Source: Ampelocalamus luodianensis
Taxonomy: Eukaryota > Streptophyta > Magnoliopsida > Poales > Poaceae
Assembly: GCA_036346255.1 (NCBI GenBank)
Contig: JAYEVH010000143.1
Location: forward strand, 222,196-286,195
Length of the DNA: 64,000 nucleotides
Direction of reading: 5' to 3'
A program made the translations under genes and the position numbers. Under the pieces are notes generated by a model that saw only the letters and a list, made by a program, of their open reading frames with translations, searched no databases and had not been told where the DNA came from. Of this stretch, positions 55,005 through 64,000 are shown one piece after another. Each line of letters opens with the position of its first letter. Within the stretch, counting starts at the first letter, position 1.

Positions 55005-56359
55005 TGCTATAAATAATTAATTAATAAGAACAATAAAAGGGAAACTAGTTTGGCATCTAAAGGTAATTTTAGTCACACGAGTTCAAATGTTGGTATTGAG
55101 AGGTGTGTTAGCATTGCATATATCCTACTTCTATATCGCAATATATCATGTGGAAACTCATCTTAGTGTAAAATCATGGTACGCCCATTCTAGTACATCC
55201 AATTGGTTGCCAACGGTCAGAGCTAGACGGGTTCCTCTCACCTCATTGGGGCATCCTTTTGCAAAAATCCCATGTGGCTAATTGTGATTTTTTTTTGAAA
55301 ATATCTTTGTGTAGTTAAATCTATTGTCATCGCCTCGCCATCTCCTCTCTCAGTGTCACTATAGAAATGGAGTGGGAGGATGGTGGTGGTAGCACCATCC
55401 ATCAACGATGGTGCTCATCCATTCACACCGTCGATGACGCTCATCCATTCCATCTATGTACTCTCTACTGTTGTCTTCTTGTGAGCCAGAGACAACATTG
55501 TTTTCCATCTTGTTAATGGTGTAGGTTGACAGGATATGACGTAATGAAGTGGAGCAGTGTGGCGAGGTCAACACTGCACGACAACGAGAAAAACATAAAC
55601 TACAAAGAGCAACCCTAGCACTTGCCAGAGGGTTGAGGTGAAGCTTGAATCGAATTGGGAGTAAGGATGAAGGTTTTTGCAAAGTATCAATCACCTAGGG
55701 GTTTCCTGCAAAATGACATTGGTGATTGATCAGGCGCTCTAGTCTAACCGTTTTTATAATTCCACCTTAAGGCTTGATGTATCACATTTCTTTATTATTC
55801 TATCCAGCATTTGATATGTTAAAAAAGATCGACGTTTGAGATCTTAGGTACATCCCTGGGTACTCTTTAACATTGTTATCACCTACCAGAGGAGAAGGCA
55901 TGATTTGCTCTTGTTCCATTGCAGGGCCAGCTCGATCACTCGTTCACACCATGTCTCGAGCATGACACGTCGAGCCCACAACTTGTGCACCCACATGTCA
56001 AAATAACATACAGGAGAGTGGTAAGATAAGATGCTGTGACCGTACCCTTCCTTCCTGCCTTTCCCACTGCAGCGGGCCCGCGACGATTTTTCCCATCCAT
56101 CCCATCCCGTCGTGCATTCCTCCATCTTTGTTACCCCAACTCTATCAGCCCCACCTGTCAGTTGATCTGAAGACGATGGGGCTGGGAGTTGGTCGCCGAT
56201 GGTTGGTGGTGGCTGACGAGTGCGCACGTCCGATTCGCCGAAAGCGCCGGCGCGGCCCCACACCGCCGGCCCGCCGATCTGATCTCACCGCGCCGCGCCT
56301 ATCCGCCGTCCGTTCGCGGTTTGGGACGGGGTGGGTAGCTTTCGCGGAATCTCTAGGAC
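55005..56359. other. Intergenic, nothing recognised
   Basis: Mixed composition. Short ORFs (for example 55359-55694 and 55883-56263 on the minus strand) have no recognisable domains. A small imperfect palindrome around GCACCATC and GATGGTGC lies at 55393-55414. Confidence 0.6.
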
Positions 56360-56981
56360 ACTGGCCATCGGGTTGAATACGGATGGATACTCCTTTACTT
56401 GTATCACAATCCATATTTTTATCTTAAATTCGATGCCAGATACTGATATTCCGTGTACGAATATAAATACGGTTTTTTCGGGATACAACACATGATAAAT
56501 GCGGATCGATTTAAATCGACACAATTGATACCCTGGACACGGATATAGATTTTTCAAGATACGAGGGGATGGATGCGGATAGGATTTAAATCGCTCATAG
56601 ATAATTTGACTGATAGTTTACGATATAAAGAAAGATATAACTTCACCAATGAAAGTATCAAATTATACTTACGTATTAAAGAATCATTTATCCTACTTAA
56701 GAACATAAACATAATCAAATATAAATTGTATTATATATTAGTCAATGACTAGAAAAACCATAGAGGATATTAAAAAATATTGATGTTTATTAGATATCAT
56801 ATAAAATACGGATACATATCGGATATTGCTTTATATATCATAACCTATATTCCATGAGATTTATTGGATCATATACGAATAATATTGGATGCGGATATGA
56901 ACTAAAAATGATACTCCGAACGAATTTTTTTTAAATACAGTATCGAATCGGGTGAAAATTATTCACCCGTTTTCACCCCTA
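56360..56981. mobile_element. hAT-like element remnant, right end visible
   Basis: The right end, reversed, reads TAGGGGTGAAAACGGGTGAA, close to Ac-type hAT ends (CAGGGATGAAAA). The body is AT-rich with repeated GATGCGGAT and GGATAC motifs. The left end and 8-bp target duplication are not found. Confidence 0.45.
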
Positions 56982-58379
56982 CTGGCGACCATGCGGCACG
57001 CCGAGAGGCTAGGCTAGTGGGTAACCGTCGTTATGAGTTGGCTCGCGCCTAATCAATCCTGCGATGTAGTGAGCTTTTGCATAATCTAATCGAACGTACA
57101 CAAAGCCCGTTTCTCGTCTGTAAAGGCTCCTCTTTTTTCGCTGGAACCGTTGGCGATATATTGAGATGGATGCCCAGCTTGCCGGGCTCTTTTGTTGATT
57201 CCGTCGCAAGTGCCGTGCATCATGATAGTTGCATAAATCGTTGCATGCACGGTTGTAATCAAAAGCTTGCTCACACGGGTGCCGTTTTTTCACAGGGAAA
57301 GCCTTCTCTCTCTCTCTCTGAGAACAAACGAGTGCATGTACGGTCTCTTTGTTAGAAGACGAGTCACGAGTGTACTCTAGTACATCCTAATCAACGGTTT
57401 TGGTCGAATGATGATATCCCGATGGCCCACCGCTGCAGACAGAGCGCATCGCTGCATGTATATATTGCGATGCTTCGGTTTTGCAGCTCGGTGGCCGGCG
57501 CTGGCATCAGGCGCGCCTAGGCACGCGCACGACACGACGTCCTCGCGGGCCGTGAAAGGAGCTCACGCGCGCGCGGCGCGCCTTGCTGGGCACGGTGGAG
57601 GAGCAACCGAGCAGCAGCGGTGGCAGTGGCACGGCGCGTGGCCGAGCGCTCGCGCGGCCCAAAACACGAACCGATGCGCGGCCGCGGCCACGGCTGACAT
57701 TTCGCCGAGGACGGCACCGCACGGGACGGGAGAAGCCCGCACGGACCGAAAACACCAAACGGACGCGTGCGGGTACGGGCCCAGTGGACATTGGGCGTCA
57801 GGTGCCCTGCTCCGGCCTAGGATGGAATTCGAAGCCACGGCCTGCAAACTGTTTTTAGAAGGATTTCACTGCTTATATTGGAAGCAAAATATAACCGGTG
57901 CCTGCAAAGTGCAAGCTGTTTTAATTGGTACACTCGCGACTTCAAAGCGACCGAATTACCGTGTCTAAAAAACGTTCTTAACTAACGACCTTTAGTCGCA
58001 GTTTTCCATTAAATAGCTTCAATCTTGTGCTAAACTTGAGCACAGAAAAGACTTATAAATTTTGTTTTGCCATTTGTCAAAGTACTACGCTGCTTCCTGC
58101 AGGGCTGTAAACTTTTCTACCAGTACCAGACCATCCAAGTTACATCTTCCAATACTTGTAATTTCAGAAAATGTTTTTGTTTTGTTTTTTAAGATCATGA
58201 GGAATATGGGTTGCATTTTTTTTATAGCACTCATAAAACCCATGACAATCGCAGAACAACAATACCTTAAACTCGATATTATATTCCCGTTGTCAATTCT
58301 CCAACACCAAACACCAATGAACTTACATCGTACTTCCTTTCCATCCAATAATCATCTTAACTAATCTGATCCAAGTTAT
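56982..58379. other. Intergenic, GC-rich island without a recognised gene
   Basis: 57480-57830 is GC-rich and open in several frames on both strands (for example 57408-57968 plus), which is typical of composition alone. A CT run lies at 57306-57321. The rest is AT-rich and featureless. The stretch next to 58380 is the 3' flank of the XTH gene. Confidence 0.55.
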
Positions 58380-60329
58380 CTAGGTGGAGCACTCAGGCGG
58401 CACCTGGTTCTTGAACTTGGCCTTATCTTTACAATAGTCGTAGATCATATTCTTCTTGACGTTCTCGTACGCCGCCAGCTGCGCGGCGGTGAGGCTCGTG
58501 TAGCGCCGGCGTTCCACCACAGGTTCGGCGAGCCGCACGGCGTCGGGCTGGTGTTGGCGCAGGCGTCGATGTTGAACCCTGGAACGCCGCGGTGAAGGGC
58601 GCGCGGCTCCAGTCGATTTTGATCTTGCCGTTGTTCGTTGCCCAGCTCGAGCCGTCCCACAGGCTGCCCCGGATGACCATCTGCTTCGTCGGGTACACGT
58701 ACTGCGCCCTTTGCTCGTCAGGTTCTTGAAAACCCGTACAGGCGTATCATCCACGAACATCCTGCAAATTGTACATAACAGAAATCCTACTTTAAAATCT
58801 GTACAGTTTTGCTTGAGCGGAGGTGCAGACTAGTATACACTAGCTAGGTACCTAGGTTTTAGGGACTTACACGAGTTGGTAGGGGTTCCAGAGTATCTTG
58901 TAGTCATGGAAATCGGCGGCAGAGGTCGAACCACAGGTTCATCCTCTGCTCCCTGCCGCCTATGCCGTTGACGAAGACGTTGGTCTGGAGGGTGACGGGC
59001 TTGCCGTCCACGTCGCCCAAGAACTCGAAGTCCACCTCGTCGTGGAAACCCGTATCCGGTTCCGAAATGAGCTACACGTACGAGAAGCACTTAATTAGTA
59101 TATGATAAACGGAATTGTTTTAATAACTTCCGACAGATTTTTTTTATATGTCAAAACAGTTATTTTTCTGTTCGTTACGTGTTGTAAGATTCGTATTGTT
59201 GATGTGGTCATCTGGGTTCGAATCTAACCCGCTTTGGTATGCAACCCGGTATCGGTTTTGCTAAACAACACTCGACTGTTTTCTTTTGTCAAAATAGCTG
59301 AATTTTCATCCGTTCGATATACTTTGAGATTTGTACTTTTTCTCATCTGGTGAATTGGGTCCGAATTTATTATGATTTTTTCTTCGAAACATAACGGGTT
59401 CACCATATTACCATATTTTGTTGGTATATAATTTTATTTTATTTTTGTCTTTGTTTTTGCTCAACCTCTCAAATTACATGTAAGATTTTGAATTATGTGA
59501 TGAAAATATGAGTTATTAAGACTTTCAAGAATAATTACATTAACCAAGAACAAAAATTACATAAATAATTTGTTGTAATTATGTATAATAAAATTGTAAA
59601 TAAACTAAAATTTGACTGTTTTGAATTTGAAAAAACAAATCGAATCTTGTATGACGGACTTCATGAATCTAATAAGTTTTATGACCGTATGTATGTGTAT
59701 TTTGTATTATTAGTTGTTTAACCTGGTATGTTTCTTTTTGATCCAAGGGTTTAGAATGTGGCAGTTTGTTACTGAGAAAATGGTCGAATTCATCATGTAA
59801 ATAATAAGTTTCGCTCGAGAATTAATGGACATTAATTGGTTTCTCACATAGAAGGCTGTTACAACCCCGGCCGTATAGCCGGCGGGTATCTTGATCCTCA
59901 TGTGGAAGAACCCTGAACCGTACATGAACTTGGATCGAAACCCAGCACCTGCACACGACAAGGTGAAAGCAAAATACAAACTAAACGTCAGAATAGCACC
60001 CTGATCAAATCCATACATACTTGCATGTGGAAGTGCGCAGCCATATGTATGTATACATGCTATCCATCAAGTGCATACATACATATAGTTATGTACTAAT
60101 GGAAGAAGAACGATGATGAATGTATCTATACCGGAGATTTTGTCCAAGGTGAGACTAATCTCCGTCCCTGATTGACAAAGTGATGACCATCTCCACCCCA
60201 CGCAGCCACGTAGTTCTCATCGAACACCGGCGCCGGCGCCGCCGTCAGGGTAACCACGGCCTGGAGGAGGAGGATGAGGAGAAGCCATGGCTGCACACTG
60301 GAAGCCACCATTGCTAGCGAGCTCAGCAA
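58380..60329 (-). CDS. XTH: Xyloglucan endotransglucosylase/hydrolase, frame interrupted
   Basis: XTH enzymes (glycoside hydrolase family 16) cut and rejoin xyloglucan in the cell wall during growth. Four exons with good splice sites: 60132-60329 (signal peptide, then FDENYVAAWGGDGHHF), 59848-59948 (KFMYGSGFFHMRIKIPAGYTAG in a slightly longer frame), 58871-59071 (catalytic motif HDEVDFEFLGD) and 58380-58761 (VDDTPVRVFKNL, then MVIRGSLWDGSSWAT, PFTAAFQG and the C-terminal domain with CGSPNLWWN and a final PPECST). About 293 residues, normal for the family. At least five one-base indels break the frame: loss near 60163, gain near 58922, losses near 58710, 58579 and 58508. Nearly all lie in short C or G runs. 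It is either a recent pseudogene or a good gene with consensus errors; I lean to the latter. Confidence 0.88.
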
Positions 60330-60436
60330 AGAGATCGATCTATGCGCGCTTGAGCGCTTCCTACTAAACCAAGCAAGCTACCAACTCAGTCGATCTCTCA
60401 CACCGGGGCACTGCAAGTTTCACTCACCTAGCTTGT

Positions 60437-60446
60437 CCTTATATAG
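60437..60446 (-). promoter_or_regulatory. TATA box of the XTH gene
   Basis: The minus strand reads CTATATAAGG about 110 bp upstream of the XTH start codon, a fitting distance for a plant core promoter with a short 5' UTR. Confidence 0.65.
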
Positions 60447-60500
60447 GCGAGTTTTTGGCAGTTTTGGCTAACCTATAGGCGAGTTTTTTTGGCAGTTTTG
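60442..60500. repeat. Short tandem duplication at the XTH promoter
   Basis: ATAGGCGAGTTTTTGGCAG followed by TTTTG occurs at 60443-60467 and again from about 60475, with two extra T in the second copy. The duplication begins inside the TATA box. Confidence 0.85.
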
Positions 60501-60589
60501 ACACGGTTGGCGCTCGTTTTAACGAATTTGCCCTCCTTTCCCGATCAAAGCAGAAAATAGTACCGCACAGCCAACATAGACGCGCCACG

Positions 60590-60776
60590 TAGCCTAGTTC
60601 GTACCCTAGGAACCCGAAACAGGCAAATCTGACCTCCAGGAGCACCACACTGCCAAGTCCGACCCCTAGGAACACAGACGAGGCAAGTTAGGCCCTAGGG
60701 GCACCACACTGCCCTAGGCCCTTAGGGGCATGGTAATCCCCTATCCGACCCTTAGGGGCACGAATGCCCCCCCCCC
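60590..60776. repeat. Degenerate repeats around CCCTAGGAAC and AGGGGCAC
   Basis: Two copies of a unit of about 57 bp containing CCCTAGGAAC and GCACCACACTGCC, then shorter CTTAGGGGCA copies, ending in a run of C at about 60765-60775. They lie upstream of the XTH promoter. Confidence 0.75.
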
Positions 60777-61384
60777 ACCTCCCACATTTTTTTGTCACAT
60801 TTTGAATGAAAATCCGTGCTTTTTGCTATCCTTGGATTCTCGCTGTCCCTCGTATGCGCGAAAAACCCAACCCTTCCGGGCATAGGAGGAATCGGATTCG
60901 CCCCGTGGCTTCACTGCCGCCTGTGTGGCTATAAAGCCTCAAGCGATGCGCTCTCATTCCTCCACACTAAAATCATTCCACTCTGCGTAGAGAGACAGAG
61001 AGGATCGATCGAGCGAGAGATATGCGATCGGCCAGAAATTAGTTCCTATTCGCTGCGATTTGAGAGTGTTTAGAGAAGTATTTAGCGGTCATTTTAGTAG
61101 AGTTAGTTCAAAGATCAAGTGAAGATCTTCTAGAAGAGGTATTTTTCTCATTTGCATTATGTTTATTAAATGTGTAGTTAGTGTTAAATTATGCGATTCG
61201 TGAATAATTAGCCGTAGTTATTTAGTTGTAAATATTTAGCCACAATCAAAATAGTTGTAATTAATAGTCACAATTTAATTTCAAAATTAGTTAGATGTAA
61301 TTAATTTAGTAAATAATTAATTAGTAGTAGTTAGTACATAAATCCTCGTATGTGTCTTTGTACTAGTCCTAAGATCAATGTTTG
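60777..61384. other. Unassigned, with a promoter-like plus-strand segment
   Basis: On the plus strand GTGGCTATAAAGCC (about 60921-60934) is followed by a purine-rich GAGAGACAGAGAGG stretch and, near 61138, AAGAGGTATTTTT, which looks like a splice donor after a 5' UTR. This could be the start of an LTR or of a DNA-transposon transcript. The part after 61150 is AT-rich and without coding signal. Confidence 0.35.
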
Positions 61385-61790
61385 TGATATGATTAAGTTG
61401 TTTTGCTGCTTCACGACTAGATCGTCAATATAGGCTTCTAAATTTTGACCTAGTTGAGGTGAAAAGTCGTTTGCATCAAGCATAAAAGAAAGCTCCGACA
61501 TTTTTTAAACCAAATAGCATTTTGGCGTAGCAAAATATTTCAAATGGTGTAATAAACGCAGTTTTTCTTCATCTTCGACACATATTGATCCATTTGGTAC
61601 CCGGAATATGCATCTAGAAAACTTAACATCTCATAACGATAGAATCAACCAAGCGATCGATACGAGGCAAAGGAAATCATCTTACGGACAAGCTTTATTT
61701 AGATCGGTGAAGTCTACGCTGACATACGCCATTTGTCGTTTGACTTTCTAACCATTACTGGGTTGACCAACCATTACGGTGGTTGACTTC
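61385..61790 (-). pseudogene. Reverse transcriptase remnant of the Tat-like element
   Basis: Pieces in several frames: VDFTDLNKACP near 61715-61755, FLDAYSGY near 61590-61625, KTAFITPFEIFCYAKMLFG near 61515-61575, and the catalytic AYIDD-type region near 61415-61440. Stops and indels are frequent. Confidence 0.78.
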
Positions 61791-62482
61791 TCTTATAAAG
61801 CCCGCCTTAAGCGGCTTGTCCAATCGACCTAATAGCATCTCGTCTATTAAGAACAAATCTTCATAACTTTTGTTTCTGGGTATTTTGTCGGTAGTAAACC
61901 TAGCCTATGCTCAATCACTTCCAGGGGACTCGGGCATGTCGGATACTTGCCACTGCGAAACAACTACGTTTGCTCAGAGGAAAGTGATGGGCGTCTTCCC
62001 TACTTGGGTCGGAAGAATTCAGATCGCGAAAACAGTCTTGGGCTCCTCCGTCGGAGGAACCTCCTTGACTTGGTCGTTCGACTTTGGTGCAGCTTAGGAA
62101 GCCGACTTGCTAGTCGAGGCTGACTTTCTTCTCAGCCGGTATCGTCCACCATCTCAAGGGACCGACTGATCGCGAGAATACACCATCTTCTTATCACAAT
62201 AAATTGTGTTCACTCCATTGGGACACGGCATCTTAAGACATTGATACCCATAGTGAGTAGCTATTAAGAATTTTGTCAAAGTTGGTCGCCGCGAATATGG
62301 CGTATATATGCGTATCGAAATCGACCACATCAAATGAGATCTTCTACGTCACGAAATTACTTGGTGAGCCAAATGTTAAAGGAAGAGAAACTTGGCCAAT
62401 AGGTTTGGCGAAGACCTCGATGCGATTAGTGAAAAGAGTATCGTCATCGGTCTTACCTTTGTCTGGGGTACCTACATCTCGT

Positions 62483-63012
62483 TTAGGGCACTTTCGTGAG
62501 CAGTATGTTTAACGAGCTACCACCATCAACTAACACTCGATTTACTCGGTGAGTTGTTGATGGTGGGTTCGACTTCCTAATGTCGAAGTGGTCTAGGCGA
62601 AGGGATCGGGCAGTCACTCTTCTCGAAAGAGATGGTGACTTTCGACTACTTCGGCATCTTATTGACAAGAGGTGAGTCGATTAAGTTTACCTCACGATCA
62701 ACAGCCTTAAGCTATTGCCTTGACTCGTATGCCGATGATCCCTCATAGATGTGATCGATGGTGTCTTTGTGGATCCAGAAGCGACATCTCCTCATCGTTA
62801 TTTGACTCCTTTTGACCACTTGTTTGACCTACCTGTTCAAGAGTAGGAAGCGGCCCTTTCTTTGATAATAGTCCTCGAGTTTTCACGAGAAAAACTTCGG
62901 TAGTTCTGAAAGTCATGCCATTCTTTTTGTGAAAAGGACACCATCTAGGTTTATCATTCTTCCGATCAGGGCACTTACCTTTGCCTCGATCGAAATTTTG
63001 TTTGGAGTTCAC
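62483..63012 (-). pseudogene. Gag-pol junction and protease remnant of the Tat-like element
   Basis: 62743-63012 gives KPRWCPFHKKNGM, the CxxH-type motif of this group, and a DEEMSLLDP-type acidic stretch. 62483-62668 gives VNRVLVDGGSSLNILL, the retropepsin active site (Asp-Gly-Gly-Ser in place of Asp-Ser-Gly-Ala is normal for the Tat side). Confidence 0.78.
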
Positions 63013-64000
63013 GTGGCTCTTTGTCGCTCACGCTAAGACCTCTTTAGAACGGTGGCTTGAGATTTGTGACCATTCGCATTGTTCTTGGATTTCTTAGCCT
63101 TTTTATCCTTCTTCCTACCACTTTAGCCTACCTCTTGAGAGCGTTGTCCTCTCGATCAATAGTGTTGTTCCACTCGACCGCTTGGCCCGCGATCGCATAT
63201 CGATCGACCATCTCGAAGAGTTCGACGATGTGCGGAGGATTCAGCGATGTCCTCTGTTATCATACATTGCGGACTCCTACTTGAAATCTCACGATAACAG
63301 GTGAGTCGAAATCTTGAGAAATTGAATTACTGAACCTACTAAAGCGCTGATGAATGAATGAGTTTTCATGATCGTTTGTCTTATCAGTGCAAGTCATCCT
63401 CCTTTCTAGAGGCGGTTGTAGGTTCACGGAAGTTCGCTAGCGAGAAGGTCATGAGAGGTGTTGCCACGAGTAGATAGACTTGAGTGGTGGTTTAGTAACC
63501 ATGATCAAGCGGTTCCCTTTGAGCACTGATCGGAAGATAGTGCCATGATATGCTCCCTCCTCTTCTTTGCTCGGATAGCTATTGTGTAGATTTGAAGGAA
63601 TTCAATGGGATTTTGAGTTCCATCGAATTTCCCATGTTAAGTGGAAAGCGAGAGTGGCAATGTTGCGCCGGAGGATGGGTGAAAATGCTTGGCATCCCGG
63701 TAATCACTTCTTAGGCGCCTTCTTTGCGAGAAAAGAAGAGTTAACATCACTGTGATCGTGTGACGATACCGATCACAAAACTGGACTTGACCTATAGTAG
63801 CTTGATCTTACGAGGAAGTACTCATCGTTTTCCGTCTACTACTGCGATTGATTTCGATTGGTGGCGTCATCACCTACTCTGAGGCTTGCCGATCTCAGGA
63901 TCGGCGAGTGAGCCTTCCTCAAGTTAGGAGAAGCGATGATGATTGATAATCATGTCGATCCCATGCGAGTTATTGAGCGACTAGCGGATGATGAGTCGTC
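63013..64000 (-). pseudogene. Gag remnant of the Tat-like element
   Basis: No long open frame. Its position upstream of the gag-pol junction and scattered matches on the minus strand fit the gag of Tat/RIRE2-type elements. Many CGA-containing changes break the frame. Confidence 0.5.

Larger units (their letters stand above)
61385..64000 (-). mobile_element. Decayed Ty3/gypsy element, Tat/RIRE2-like
   Basis: On the minus strand gag lies to the right, then protease, then reverse transcriptase, which breaks off at about 61385. Motifs typical of the Tat/Ogre side of Ty3/gypsy are visible, such as DFTDLNKACP and VDGGSSLNIL. No LTR, primer site or polypurine tract is in the window. The element continues beyond 64000. 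Confidence 0.78.

Noticed and set aside
57408..57968. 186-codon plus-strand ORF in a GC-rich island
   Set aside because: Open frames occur on both strands here, as expected from GC content. No domain, no splice pattern and low-complexity translation.
1..64000. CRISPR arrays, operons, ribosomal RNA genes
   Set aside because: None seen. The repeats present are LTRs, MITE-like ends, tandem duplications and coding repeats.

Overview
The window is plant nuclear DNA, almost certainly from a grass and most likely rice (Oryza) or a close relative. It has introns with GT/AG borders, nested LTR retrotransposons with initiator-tRNA-Met primer sites, and MITE-like and Helitron-like ends. Its host genes are plant types: a two-LIM-domain protein, DNA polymerase lambda and a xyloglucan endotransglucosylase/hydrolase (XTH). 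It holds no operons, CRISPR arrays or other bacterial features.

Layout. Positions 1-28543 are a stack of retrotransposons. The base layer is a plus-strand Ty1/copia element (copia A) that starts left of the window. It is interrupted by a Ty3/gypsy element (G1, ending at 7351), then by a complete minus-strand Ty3/gypsy element (B, 7665-19281, TSD ACCTC), then by a 5.9 kb solo LTR (20733-26662, TSD CTCTC), and it ends at 28543. Positions 28980-29892 are the first exons of a broken DNA polymerase lambda gene (minus strand). Non-autonomous DNA elements and a 79-bp tandem duplication follow at 29943-31417. A complete minus-strand Ty1/copia element (D, 31552-38002, TSD AGAAC) comes next, with a 1.5 kb PIF/Harbinger-like element inside its 3' LTR.

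Positions 38338-52897 are one host gene on the minus strand. It encodes two plant-type LIM domains over five exons, followed by an unusually long repetitive tail of about 1,120 residues. Its introns hold a complete copia element (C, same family as A) and two more copia fragments. A 300-bp tandem duplication lies just upstream. Positions 53684-58379 are intergenic, with a MITE, a Helitron 3' end and a hAT-type end. Positions 58380-60329 are a four-exon XTH gene (minus strand) carrying several one-base frameshifts. From about 61385 to the end is a decayed minus-strand Ty3/gypsy element with Tat/RIRE2-type protein motifs.

Two themes need caution. First, many coding lesions here, and many differences between the two LTRs of element B, are one-base losses in G/C runs or CAG/CTG changed to CGA or CG. 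This looks more like context-dependent consensus error than ordinary decay, so calls of broken genes are provisional. Second, element B has similar LTRs and a perfect TSD but a pol region already beyond recognition, which suggests it was mobilised by proteins supplied in trans.
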